A stretch of DNA of 64,000 nucleotides from Bursaphelenchus xylophilus (GCA_904066235.2 CAJFCV020000001.1:10907291-10971290); one strand, 5' to 3'. Numbered from the stretch's first letter, positions 47,436 through 59,251 are shown. Program-made: numbers and translations. Notes: generated by a model from the letters alone, not told the origin.

Positions 47436-50400
47436 ATGGGCGCCAGACAGTCGTTTCCAAGTGAGGTTGAAGTAAGTTCGAATTTTCTTTTGCTTTCTGT
47501 TTTTAGGTAACAAATTCGAGTGAAATGAAAATTTTCTCAAAACTTGCACCATTTAGCTTTCAACTTTTCCTGTCAGGCTGATTGAATTAATTACTTGGTA
47601 TTTTAGCCTCGACAACGATCCAGTTCGTCCAGTGAAGGGTCCACGGAGCGAACTCGAAGGTTGCACAACGCGCGAAATGGTGAAAACTTCTCGGTAGGTC
47701 TGGTTAATCTTTGATTTCTGTGTTTAGAATGGCGAAGATTTTATTTGATGAGCTGAAGAGTTTCTAAAAGTAATTTGCGATTTCTGATTTGTGCAGAATC
47801 TCTTTTTTTCGATTCTTATCCATGGAAAACTCACGTGATGGCCTGGATGGCTATTTTAAGCACTGAATTACGCCTTTAGTTTGTTAAATACATAGTGAAA
47901 GGTCGTTGAGGGAACCCTGTTTGTATTTTAAATAAAAATTTATCGGATTTGCAACTTTTTTTGGCCTTATCTTATTTTAGGTTGTAATAGAAGAAATTGA
48001 AAGTTCGATCAAGTTATGGCTGCAACTTTGTGTTTTCGGCGATTTTCTAACACATTAGGTCCTATTTTAAGTCTTTATCTGAATTTTGAACCGAATTTTG
48101 TTTATTTTTATCAGTTTTTGACTGATATTACTTTAGGTCCATAAATACCTAAATTTACAATTTCAGACAGATTCAGAAGACTTTGATGGCAACGAATTTG
48201 CGTCCTCATCGAATACAGACCCATCCGCACTCCGATTTTCATTTCGGCCTCCCTCGTCGAGGATCTCGTTCCTTCAGGCCATCTCAGCGGGTATGAACCA
48301 TGGTTCGAATATGGCACATTCATCGAGCAGTGATGCCCGAGAACGTCGTTCAATGCCCGCACTCAAGTTTTTGGGTAAGTTGGAGGATTTAAGAGTGATA
48401 TTAGGGTTTGTGAAAGTTTATTTGAGCAAATCTAGTTATTGGTTATATTGTAGTTAGAAAAAAAATTGTTTTTAATCTCAAAACTCGTCGTTTCCGCGGG
48501 TCTTGGTGAGGTAGAATCCCCAATAGAGCAGATTGAACAATAGGAATGCCTGAAATTGTATTAATTTGGTAAAATTTTTATCGAAATTTGATTTTCTTAC
48601 CGTTGGAAACATGACAAAACTGATCTTGTCGATTCTCGAGCCTCGATCCATGAATAATTTCTTTCTCAATCGCCAGTTATTTTTCTGGAACCGGCGTTGT
48701 AGCCGGAGTAATTCGTATTCTTCGTCATGCTGAAGGGAAATTTTAGTTTTAATGATATTATACTAGGTGATGAATAATATTGGACTCACCTCCTTAGCTG
48801 GCTCTGTGTAAACCCACCGGCAAGAGATGATGCTCTTTAGAGAGAAGTTGAAGCGCAGCGAACTCATGAATAGCTTTTTCTCCTAAAAATTACAGTACTT
48901 TTGATTAGGATTACGGCGATACCTGATACGCGATGAATGCCAATTCCACGGTGGAAGCGAAGATGAACGCGATACAAGTGAACATAAAGTAGTCGATGCT
49001 CTGAAATTTTGATTTTGAGAGAAAAATTAGGTTTTTATATTGTCCTTGTGTGAAGCCTTACTTTGACATAAGAAACTGGCGGAAGTGACCCGATTATGTT
49101 GCCGAATTGTAGGCAGAGTGACATCAACGTATTTACAGTCAAGATTACCCGCGCCGGCAATGCTTTGAGCTCGATTACAAAGGTTATGAACGAAATAACC
49201 ACGTAAATATAGCTGGGAATGTAGATTTGGAGAATGTAAAACCCATATCGCCGCTTGAATTGAATGTCCACAGTTAGCCGATACCATTCTCCTGCTTTGT
49301 AATACTGAAAGAGCAGGATATTAGGTGAAATGATTTGGTTTTTGCCTGAAGTAATTTAATTTCGACCCACTTCCGTATGTTTTGCGTGTTTGATCCCAAC
49401 AAAAGCGTAATCGGAGGCGGAGAACTCGGTTGTAGCCAAGGTGACAGCATTCTCTAGCCAATCGATCTTGACGGTAGCAGTGTTGTAGCTGTAACTCTCG
49501 AGATATAAGGAACAAACAATCTTATCCATCGGGAAATCGCTCAATTCGTAGACGCAAGGGGCTTCCACTCGAACCTGAAAGAGTATTTTTTACTATGTGG
49601 AAGTGATAAAGTAAAGTAATAATGATTTGAGGTCAATTTGACGTGGATGATACAGGGTGGTGCAGCCGAAGCTTCCTTCCTTATTTCAAGTATTTCTCCG
49701 CCAATAATGCACCATTTTCTATAAAATTTATATCAAATTGAAGCTGAGATACCCCATTTTCTGTCCACCAAATATGACGGGCCCAAGTTCACGGAGGCTC
49801 CCGTACTGACCCTTGACATTTTCATTCCAAATTTCGAGTATTTCGTTGACTGCCGTCAATTTTTTCACTTCTAAGTATCTTATTTTGCCAAGGACTCGAA
49901 TATTTTCGAAGCCAGAGAACTCAACTGAAAATCATTGCAAAAATTTTCTAAGTTTCACCGATTTCGGTCTCCAAAATTTGGAATGAAAATGTCAAAGGTC
50001 AGTACGAGGGCATCCGTGAACTTGGGCAGCTTAAATTTGGTAGACAAAAAATGGAGTACCTCAGCTTCAATTTGATATAAATTTTATAGAAATTGATGCG
50101 TTATTGGCGGAGAAATACTTGAAATAATAATGGAAGCTTCGGCTGAACCACCCTGTATCAAAAAGTGTATTTTTTGATATTATCCAGGCCAAAGTGCTGT
50201 TATAGTTGTTTTCAACTCACTCGATAGTTCAGCCAAACGGTTCCATTTTGCATCAACATGAGTAAAACATTCGGTTTCGGGGATGTATGCACTTTTGAGA
50301 CCTTTGAATTGACGATACAAACATTTGGTGACCAAATCCGGCTCTCGAAAGTATCATCAAATGAGAGATTTTGCCGACAGTGATCCAAATGGTCAAAGGC

Positions 50401-53400
50401 TAAACGCTCGTCTTGCCAGAGGGAACTGGAAAGATTGGGATTTTATTCAGTTTTCTCATGGAGAACGTAAAATTTGTGAAGGATAATATATTTTTTATCG
50501 GATTTGACTAACCTGAACCACAAGTCAGCTGTAAAACTGTTTGATAGAACGGATAATTCGGAAATATCCTGGATTGTGACCTCAACTTTTACTGGCACCG
50601 GCTTTTTTGATGGGCTTTGACTTCTGAAATTTAAAGGAGGGATTGGTGAAAAACACTGTTGTAGTTTACCTGCTGTAATTCCTCATCAAAGAGTCTATTA
50701 GCATCTCGTGAGACACCACTCGAGGACACTCATCAGCCAAGATTTGTAGAATAATATTGCAAACCAGGATGAGGTATAACAACATGTTGTAATTGAGGTA
50801 TTTGAAGCAAAAATTGAGTAAAATTTTAGTTGGGAAGCTGAAATAACGCAAGATAAGAGAGATTCGGAAGTATGAAGCTTGTTTGATTAGGAGCTTACCT
50901 TTATTTCCTCCATAATCCGTGGATCTTTGATGTAAAAGCCCTCTTGTCCAATAAGACTTTGATTTAATATGATGGCATGCCGGTTGACATTGTAAAACTG
51001 CTCTGAAATCATATTCCAAAGGATTAAGCGGATTTTGAAGCCATATTAGAGTGGGTTCTGGCAATTAAAAACGCTAAATTTGGCTAGAAATGATGTATTT
51101 TAATCTAAGATGGACGGGGCAAGATAAGTTCTGAACGCCTTTTCCACAACGTTTCCTAACGTTTCACCCTCTTTTCCCCTTTGAGGACCCGCAAAAAACT
51201 GCTAATGGATTAATGAAATCTAATTTTCCGACCGTCCACATAAAGAATTCCCCTCGAATTTACTCAGATTCGTCACGGCCGACCCCGAGCGCCCGTAATC
51301 TGGAGAAGGCTCGGCCCAAAGTGAGGACTTTCCGAGGTCAAGAACTTGAACGGCCACTCGAAAAGCGAAAAAGAACTGCCCGAAAAAGTATTGTTTACAA
51401 TGAAGAGTCGAAGTAATTAGACGAACTCATGGCCTTTGCGAGTTATTTCTCCCTCAGGACCTACTTTTTGTAGCCTAAGATTACCAAAAACGGCTCCTTT
51501 GTTAGATAATAGGGGTCTAAGGATGAATTCTGCAAGTTTTGGGCATTTTCAACCAATGGGTTTACCAGATTAGTACTTGGAACGCCTGCTTAATAATCTA
51601 ATGAGTTTTGGAAAACGGCCGAACTTGGCCTTTGTAAAATTTCTTGGCCTATCGTACGCAAAATCTCGAAACAAACGTCATGGACACGGCTGAGAGGGTA
51701 AGGGAATGAGAAAAATAATCGTGATGCAAAAAGAATTACGGTTTTTTTTTGGAAAATAGCTTTTGTTGGAGGATGAGAAAGGAGTTACAGAGGGATGGGT
51801 AAAATAATCCTGATGCAAATAGAATGACGATTTTGTAAGGAAACGTGGTGTTAAAGCCCATGTTTCCTTACAAAATTGCCGTTCTTTTTGCATCACTATT
51901 ATTTTCCCCGTTCCTTCGAGGGCCAGCCTAATTACAGAGGGATGGGTAAAATAATCCTGGTGCAAATAGAATGACGATTTTGTAAGGAAACTTGGTCTTG
52001 GAGCCCATGTTTCCTTACAAAATTGCCGTTCTTTTTGCATCACTATTATTTTCCCGTCCCTTTGAGGTCCCAGACCTATGCTGTTATTGCCTCAAGAGGT
52101 TTTATGAGTCATTAGTCACGGGAATGAGGACGAAACGAACGAGAATCCACAGTGGAACGGGCTAATTTGAAGTGAGGGTAAGGCGCCAGAGTTTTTATCG
52201 AAATACGTAGAATGACACGTAAACAGGAAGTGAGAGACTATTATCCAGTAAAACTGAGAATAACGCTATGAATAATGGATAAATATGGCCTGCGATTTGG
52301 GGCTTTTTGGAAGATTGTTGGTGCGAAAATACATTTTTAGAGGGATACAATCGAGAAGAGGACCAAAGTTGGCTTCTCGGAAGCCATAGTAATTCGAAAT
52401 TGTGTCGAAAATAGGAAAACAAAATTTTCAGCCACTAATTGGAAAGGGGGTTTTGTAAACTTGGAAATTTCCTAGAAATTGTCGCGGTGACGGATTTTTT
52501 TTTGGATTCTTTTAAGTTTTTGTTTGATAGACTATAAACTGAGGCTTTATAGGTGGATTAAAATGGAAAATATGAGGGAAAATATCATCCAGCTTCTTGA
52601 GACATCTTTTTCCTTCTCCTTCCCCACGAACTTCATAAACCATCCGAAGAAATGGGCCGGAAGCAACCCTCTGGCTTCCGGTCCTTCCGCAAAACTTTTT
52701 TGAATAGGAACACACGCAAATTCCCCACCTGTAATCAACGAAAAGTCATGTTTGGCACCTTGGGACGTCCGCTTTTCATGTCTGAGTCTTGTTTTCAAGT
52801 TTGGAGGCGGAGTATTTGCAGTATAGTAAGCATTCAGAACAAGCGTAAAGGTGAATGGAGATTGGAAAGGGGCTTTGAAGAGAGTGTGGGAACAATAAAA
52901 GTCATAATATTTGTTAAATATCGCATATAAGGCATTAATTTGGGAAGTGTAATATAAGTTTTGAAAGAAAAAAGAAGAGAAATAAAAAGCTGTTAGCTGG
53001 AAGCAAAAATAATGTCTGCTTTAGGCCTCTGAAGATGTCAAAAAAACGGTGGGGTTTGCGGGGAAGATGACGAAAGTACCTAGTATAATATAAATATTGA
53101 ACTATGAGTTTATTTACGTACTAGTCGCGCCATAAAGTCCTGACACATTTTGCACCGTGCGAAAGTTCGGGGTTTGGACGTCGCGCCCCCAAATTCGGGT
53201 TTGTCGCGCGCGAAAGTGCACGTCGCTAGTGCAAAACGGGAAATCGCGGCGACAAATGCGAAAAGATGCACTGTGCGGATGAAAATGAAAGAGAATGCAC
53301 GGTGCGAAAGTTCGGGTTTTGGATGTCGCACCCCCAAATTCGGGTTTGTCGCGCGTGCGGATGAAATGAAAGAAGAATGCACGGTGCAAAATGTGTCAGG

Positions 53401-54398
53401 ACTTTATGTCGCGACTAGTATTTTGCATTCGAAATTTCAGTATCCGGTCGAGATGTGAAATGCCCGGTATGCCACAAACGAATCCCGTCGGACGACGCGG
53501 AAGTCCATCTGGTAATGTGCTTCACCCGTCCAAAGATCGCCTACAATGAAGATGTTTTGGCAGATGAAAAGGGAGAGTGCGCGATCTGCCTGGAGGAAAT
53601 GATTGTTGGCCACACAATTGCTCGACTGCCATGTCTTTGCATTTATCATAAAAAGTGAGGAGTTTGAAAAATGATTAGCTGTGAATTTTTGCAAAAAGAG
53701 AATTGGGCAGGTTTTCGTGGTGGGACCGACGAACTAACAGTGACGGACCTGATCCAGTAGCAAAAAACGTATCATTTAGTATCCGGGAAGTATCAAAAAA
53801 TGTAGCAAAATCCTCCCTCTCCAAGTGAAAAAAAACTTCGTTTTGAAGGGCGCGCCCTTCCCCTCACAAAATGAGATGGCGCGCTTTTGAAATCGGACTT
53901 TTTTCACTTGGAAATGGAGGTATTTTGCTCCATTTTTTGATACTTCCCGGATGAAAAATGGTACGTTTTTTGCCACTGCGTCGAGACAAAAAGTCCTGAT
54001 AATTTTGCACCGTGCGGATTTTGCGCGGTTTCTGTCGCACTCTAAAAAAAAAACGATTTGTCGCTCCGAAAAATGGGAATCGCGCGCGACGTAAGGCAAA
54101 AACAAAGGAAAATGCACTGTGCAAATGCACTTTTTGGGTCAAATGCACCGTGCAAAGCACTTCTTTTCGCGATTTTCGCAGCGACGACCCAAAACGTTCA
54201 AATCCGCACGGTGCAAAATTATCAGGACTTTTTGTCTCGATAACTTGTTGAAGGGTGGTGAAACAGGTTTAAACATGCATCAACCGTCTTTTAACGTGAC
54301 ATTGAGTGGTGTGTATTCAACTTTATTTCACTTTTAGATGCATCGACGAATGGTTCTGCCGCAAGAATTGTTGCCCCGAACATCCTGGAGATGACTGA
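47436..54398 (+). CDS. ZNRF: ZNRF1/2-type myristoylated RING E3 ubiquitin ligase
   Basis: A membrane-associated E3 ligase; vertebrate ZNRF1/2 act at endosomes and synaptic vesicles in neurons. Exons are 47436-47471, 47607-47693, 48167-48374, 53441-53654 and 54338-54398 (201 residues; phases 0, 0, 1, 2). MGARQS is an N-myristoylation signal, as in ZNRF. A Ser/Arg-rich linker follows. The C-terminus has the zinc finger KCPVCHKRIPSDD then HLVMC, and the RING reading CAICLEEM then ARLPCLCIYHKKCIDEWF and CCPEHPGDD, close to human ZNRF. Intron 3 is about 5 kb and contains a whole gene on the opposite strand. Introns 3 and 4 also hold several MITEs. Confidence 0.93.
48417..48422 (-). terminator. Polyadenylation signal of the channel gene
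   Basis: AATAAA on the minus strand, about 56 bases beyond the stop. It lies inside ZNRF intron 3. Confidence 0.5.
48478..50785 (-). CDS. Cys-loop ligand-gated anion channel subunit, nested in ZNRF intron 3
   Basis: Nine minus-strand exons: 50785-50670, 50623-50513, 50425-50221, 49574-49371, 49304-49062, 49000-48923, 48882-48790, 48729-48601 and 48549-48478 (416 residues). Order: signal peptide MLLYLILVCNIILQILA; extracellular domain with VEVTIQDISELSV, FTADLWF and SSLWQDERLAF; the Cys-loop (two Cys 14 apart, CVYELSDFPMDKIVC, residues 151-165); M1 about 228-250; M2 preceded by LPARVILTVNTLM, the Pro-Ala-Arg motif of anion-selective channels; M3 about 295-318; a short loop; M4 ending in TRGNDEF. 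The M2-M3 sequence LPPVSYVKSIDYFMF resembles nematode LGC/ACC-type receptors. The ligand cannot be told. A non-coding first exon with a short upstream ORF (ATG at 51064) may precede it. Confidence 0.93.
49651..50157. mobile_element. 507-bp mariner-type MITE in a channel intron
   Basis: TACAGGGTGGTGCAGCCGAA on the left and its inverted form GGCTGAACCACCCTGTA on the right, flanked by TA. Most of the element pairs with itself (CATTTTCTATAAAATTTATA with TATAAATTTTATAGAAAT). No coding capacity. It lies in the intron between the exons ending at 50221 and starting at 49574. Confidence 0.85.
50838..51064 (-). promoter_or_regulatory. Probable 5' UTR of the channel gene with an upstream ORF
   Basis: A donor (AAAGGTAAGC near 50903) and an acceptor (GCGTTATTTCAG ending at 50838) bound a short intron just before the coding ATG at 50785. 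The exon upstream opens with ATG at 51064 and reads 55 codons up to the donor; after splicing its frame differs from the channel's, so it would be an upstream ORF. Confidence 0.4.
51120..51690. other. Intron 3 sequence of ZNRF upstream of the nested gene
   Basis: Unique and less AT-rich, no protein-like frame. It is the likely promoter zone of the nested channel on the minus strand. Confidence 0.3.
51694..52076. repeat. Tandem copies of a palindromic ~147-bp unit
   Basis: TTACAGAGGGATGGGTAAAA occurs at 51785 and 51932. Each unit contains ATTTTGTAAGGAAAC and the inverted GTTTCCTTACAAAAT with a short loop, then TTTTTGCATCACTATTATTT. A partial third unit (AAAAATAATCGTGATGCAAA) is at about 51711. 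Confidence 0.8.
53119..53420. mobile_element. 302-bp MITE abutting ZNRF exon 4
   Basis: TACTAGTCGCG at 53119 and CGCGACTAGTA at 53420 are inverted and TA-flanked. CCTGACACATTTTGCACCGT pairs with ACGGTGCAAAATGTGTCAGG. The CGAAAGTTCGG and CCCCCAAATTCGGGTTTG segments are repeated inside. It ends 20 bases before exon 4, next to the acceptor. Confidence 0.85.
53737..53975. mobile_element. MITE in ZNRF intron 4, same family as 36867-37080
   Basis: CAGTGACGGACCTGATCCAG and GCAAAAAACGTA, with the inverted TACGTTTTTTGCCACTG. It shares GGGAAGTATCAAAAAATG and TTTTGAAATCGGA with the 36.9 kb copy. Confidence 0.8.
53981..54240. mobile_element. 260-bp MITE in ZNRF intron 4, related to 53119-53420
   Basis: TCGAGACAAAAAGTCCTGAT and its inverted ATCAGGACTTTTTGTCTCGA form the ends. 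AATTTTGCACCGTGCGG pairs with CCGCACGGTGCAAAATT. It directly adjoins the preceding MITE. Confidence 0.8.
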
Positions 54399-55017
54399 TT
54401 CCCCCTGACCCTTTGAATTATCCAACTTGTTGTTTTGGACACTGATAAATATAAAACACCCATTTTATGTTGATTTAAACATTGCATACTTGTTTTCTTT
54501 TTTTTTATTCATGTACATTTAATAAATGGAAATTATTTTGAAAAAAATTGATTTGATATGAAGATTAATGTAAAAATCTCACCGGAAATAAAGGGTACTT
54601 TTATGGGAAGGACAACAGAGTAGAATTTAGAGGGTATACTTGGTTGCAGAGTTAGTGGGTAAGAATATTGGGAAAAATAGGCACTGTGATGAGGTCGGAA
54701 ATTGATTTTGTGGTAGATAGAAGTGTAGGAAGGACAGGAAACAGTCAAAACGGGTCTAAAAATATATGACAGGCATGAGCATCAAAAAATCCGACAGTTT
54801 AACAAGTACTTTTGAAAAATAAAACCGGGGTTTGATATGAGACCGCCTAAAGTAATATAAAATTGGTCTGAAAGTGTGGTTTTTACTGTGATATTTGATA
54901 ATCCGTGGTGCTAAAAGACCTTATTGTGGTGCATTTTGTAGGCTGACTTATTAGAATCAAAAATTCAACGATTTTTTCTCAAGATTTTAAGCAATCAAAG
55001 GTTCGGGGATCCGCGAC
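54399..55017. other. 3' flanks of two convergent genes
   Basis: No gene. It contains the 3' UTRs of ZNRF (plus strand; TAATAAAT near 54520) and of the Q/N-rich gene (minus strand). Confidence 0.4.
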
Positions 55018-58000
55018 TTAGAATCCATTCTGTTTTTTGAGAATTGTCGGTCCAAACCCACAACTCATGTATTGCTCCAGGTTGCGTTCGTCCAGAATGA
55101 TTCGGCATGTGCTAAACCCATCAAAACCTTGTTGACAAATATCCCTTTGTGGGCAGACAACATCCGGGAAACGGGTGTTATTATAGCCGCAATACATTGT
55201 GAGGAAGTCTGAAAAGGGATTTTAATCACTTTTTATGGCCTTATAAGTCATATGTTGACGATTTTTGAAGTTATTATTCGTATTGAACTTAATTTAACAA
55301 TTTTGGTGATAAATAGCTGTCAACTTACTATATCCACAATGTTTCTCCTTAGACTCGTGGTTCCAAGTTCGGCAGCAGGTGGGGCAATCGTCATCGGTCT
55401 TGCAGGGCCAGGCTGAACGTCAATTAATTATTAAAAGCCTTTTCCGACATCAAAATTTATTAATTAACAAGGATAATATCCAGAAGTCCGACTTACGGCT
55501 TCGGCAAGCTCCTTGGTTCCTAATATCTCCGTAACGCTCGCAGACAGTCCGATTGAACTTATCATGAGCGCAGTCGGCATCAATGTGACATAGTTGAACT
55601 GGCAGTTCATCTAAAATTGTATTACACATGACATCAGATGTGTCAGTTAACTTTTTTACCTTTAAAAGTGCTTAGTTCATGTTTCTCCTCAGAACTAGGC
55701 TCCTTTATCGCTCTTTGTCCAATTTTCTTTGGTTTGTTTGCATCCTCTTCATCTTCCACATCTTCCTCATCCTCTTCTTCGTCACTTAGATCTTCCTTTT
55801 CGTCCTTTTCCTTTTCCATTTCTTTGATTTTTTGCGGTTTCTTTTTCTCTTTTTTATCCTCATCCCCCTTTGGCTTCATTCCTTTATTGGCTGGTTTTTT
55901 CTCGTCATCTTCGAAATCGACATCGACGAGTAAAGTTGTCTCAAACCCCTCTTCTTCCTTTGGCGTAGGAGTTGTTGTTCCATTCTTTTTTGTCGATTTC
56001 TCATTGCCTGGCTCAAGTACAGTACCCAATTTTACAGTCTCCGAAAGCTTGGCTTTCTCCACTTCCTGTTTCACTTGCAATTCCTTTGTCGAATTATGAT
56101 TATTGCTCTCTAATTTTGAGTGTTTCGTCATCGTGTGATTAGTCGTTCTTGGCGTTGATATCGTCGTGTTTTTTGGTACGCCTTTAGGGACTAGAAAAGC
56201 GCCCAGTTGAACGGTGTCATTGATCTTGGCCTTCTCCGTGACCGTTAAAGTCCTTCGCATTTTGTGGGGTTTTCTCACTGGTTGATCAGTTTCCGTAACA
56301 TTCATTTTAGTCAGTCCTCTTCGCTTGCCATCTTTGAGGTCGATTTTCTCAAGCGCTTTGCCTCGGGGATCTGTAGAAAGCGGTGTAGAAAGATTTTTAT
56401 TCGGCGCTTCCACTCCTGGTTGAAGTAATCCACGCCTCCCTGAAGGTCGAGGAGTTGTTGTAGCTCTTGTCATGTTGGCTGGAGGCCTTGTAAAATTGGC
56501 TACAGCTCTTGTGGAATTCGTCGAGGGTTTAACTGGGCCGGTCGAGGTGCTTGAAGTCATCTTTCCCGGTCTAGCTTGTCCGAAGAAGTTTGTAGCAGGA
56601 CTTGACGGCAAATTGGTTGAGTTGGACGCTCGATTTGCCTGATTTGGCCGGTTAACCCTTGGATTGAACTTGACGAGTCCTTGCTTCGGTCTTGCTGTAG
56701 TGTTTTCCTGACGCTCAACGTTGTTAACAAACTGGATTCGTTGAATTTTATCGGGTTTCAACACACTCTTTTCAAAAGTTGGGCCCTTTTTCTGATTCAA
56801 GATCAATGGATGGGTGGTGGTTTGATTTCTGGCTACAGAATGCGGTTGGATCGTTGCTGGTTGGGTCCTAAATGCCTTGGGGATTCTTTGAGTTGCATTT
56901 ATGGGGCGTTGAAAACCTTGAACCTGTCGATTTTGCCCTTGATTTTGGTTGGCTGGCCGTCTAATTCTAGCTGGTTGAAGAGTTGGCGGGGTCGCTAGCT
57001 GGGAGTGGCTTCGGCTGACAACTGCTGGCAACTGATGCTGGGTTCTCAACTGTTGACGCGGGTGGCCTATTTCTTGTCTTCGACGGGCTGGCTGAACTTG
57101 ACGTTGAGTTGATGTTGATGGAGAGATTGTTGTCGTATTTGCAGCCTGTCTTCGCTGAGTTGTTGGCTGGGTTCTCAACCTCTGTCTTGCCGAAGGGCTT
57201 TGACTGGACCGTCTTGGGTTTCCAGTCGTAAACGACATCGGAGTTGTAGTCACAGGCAGACCATGAACGGTTGTTCTGACCAAACTGTGTCTCGTTGGGG
57301 CATTTGTTGAAAGCCCTTGTCTTTGCTGAATTTGCTGATTTGGCAGACTCTTGACTCTTCGTTGTTGATCAAATTGAGGTCGTTGACGACGCGTTGTAAA
57401 TCGACCAGCTGGCTGAGAAGTTGTCGGATGGAAAGATCCATCGGGTTGAATTGTCTGGCCCGTCCGTTGAGGAGCAAATCTAGGGACTTGAGTTGCCCCT
57501 ACTTGTTGCAATGACTGTCGACTTTTCTGTCTAAAAGACGGTTGTTCAGTTCGTTTCAGATGATTTAGTGTCTGCAATTGCTGGAAGTTGCTGTTCCCTT
57601 GATTGATTGCCCGCTGATTTTGTTGGACTCGATTAAACGGCGTTTGCTGGACTTGCTGAGCTTGTTGAGCACGGTTATTTGAAACGAACCCTTGAGGGAA
57701 GCCTTGTCGAGTATTAACAACATGAGCTTGTTGATTCTGAGAAAATCTTTGAGACTCAACTTGATTATTAAAGAACTGAGGACTTCCAGTAGTAGGAGGG
57801 ATCCTGGTAGCTGGTTGATGGCTGAATTGACCTCCATTTTGTTGGAAATTCTGGTTAGAAGCCCGTTGAAAATTTGGTAGCGTGCTTTGAAATCCTTGTT
57901 CTCCGTTTGTCTGCAAATTCAACGGCTGACTTTGGAATCTACGCTGATTCTGAGCTCCGTTTCTTTGAAAATTTTGCCTGTCCAGTGGCTGCGGAGTCTG

Positions 58001-59251
58001 TTGTGGCTGAGCGAAAGATTGGCGACTTTGCTGAGCTCCATTGGAACGGAAATTTGTCGATTGGGCTTGAAATCCTTGTTGGTTCAAAGGTTGAAAGCCA
58101 TTCACTTGATTTCGTTGGAAATTCTGGCTCCCAGTACGCTGAGAATTTACCAATGGGCCTTGAAGCACTTGCGGTCGATTTCCTTGACCTTGGAAATTTT
58201 GACTTGGAATCCTTCGTGTAAACGGAGGCTGGCTTTGAAATCCCTGTTGCAGATTTCTTTGATTGACTTGGAAGTTCATTGGCTGACCATTTCGTTGAAA
58301 ATTCTGGTTGGAAACGGGCTGGGGATTGAAAGGCTGGCTTTGGAATCCTTGCTGACGTCCTTGGGCTCCTTGGAAGTTTTGATTGGCGTTCCTTTGAGAG
58401 TTCATCATCGGCCCTTGAGGACCTTGCTGTTGAAGAAATTGTTCTCTATTTTGTTGGAAATTCGTTGCTTGGCCTTGAAATCCACTTTGGGAGTTGAATC
58501 CTGCTCCTTGAAAGTTTTGCTGACTTTGTCGAGCCTGCGGTCTCATTGGAGGCCCTTGCGGTCCATTCTGATTTCCATTTGTCATCCATTTCTGGAGATT
58601 CTGGCCTTTTACATCAGAATTTCCTTGGTTCAAATACTTCCTATTCATCTGACTGTTCAGTTCGCTGATGAAATGAGATAATTGCTGATCTTCTTCATCA
58701 GCAATTGCTTGCTGTCGGATTTTTTCTTCGTCCAAGTTCTCTTTTCCAATTCCTTCGGCATGTTTTGCGTCTGGCTTGCCTTGGATGTCGCGAAATCTCT
58801 TGAATTGATTTGGATGCCCAACAACTGGACGTAATCCTTGATTGAAATCAATTTCCGTCCGCTGAGGGCTTGCCAGAACTTCGGTTTGTGAGGCCAAAGG
58901 AGAGGAAGTGGTGGTTCGGATGTGGTCAAAGCGTTCTTCCGAGTGGTATTGAGGCCATTTGCGGTCCAGTTGCTCCTGAAAATTGTAGAAGATAAAAAAA
59001 TTTTATTCATGTTCTATGTCGTACAGGCTCTCAAACGCCTAATAACTCACCTGGACCCTCCTCAACTGCTCTCTTTCAATCTCCAAGTTTGAATTTCTCA
59101 CCGGATTCGACTCTCTTTTCTGATGATTTAGCTGCTCCAAAACATCTCCAACATCATCCACATCACTTGTATCTCGATCAATCACTTCCGAATTGGCAGT
59201 AAACACAATCACAGCCAAAACAAACCGCAATAACAGACGATATTCGGCCAT
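55018..59251 (-). CDS. Large Q/N-rich (prion-like) secreted protein with Cys-rich C-terminus
   Basis: Five exons: 59251-59051, 58975-55660 (3.3 kb), 55610-55497, 55412-55329 and 55208-55018 (1301 residues; phases 0, 1, 1, 1). The signal peptide is MAEYRLLLRFVLAVIVFTANS. Residues about 170-620 are dominated by Gln, Asn and Phe in irregular repeats such as NFQRNGQ, QGFQSQP and QNFQGAQG. Then come Arg/Thr/Gln-rich (about 620-800), Thr/Asn-rich and finally Lys/Glu-rich acidic sequence. All 14 cysteines lie in the last about 129 residues (for example DDDCPTCCRTW, CGYNNTRFPDVVCPQ). It resembles nematode PQN-type extracellular matrix or cuticle proteins in composition, but I recognise no named family. 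The Cys-rich tail may be the functional, crosslinked domain. Confidence 0.8.

Noticed and set aside
53110..53389. Overlapping frames at 53.1-53.4 kb on both strands
   Set aside because: They lie within the 302-bp MITE and simply translate its repeated segments.
55638..58681. Several plus-strand Ser/Leu-rich frames
   Set aside because: Antisense shadows of the Q/N-rich exon; the low-complexity Ser runs are the complement of Asp/Glu codons.
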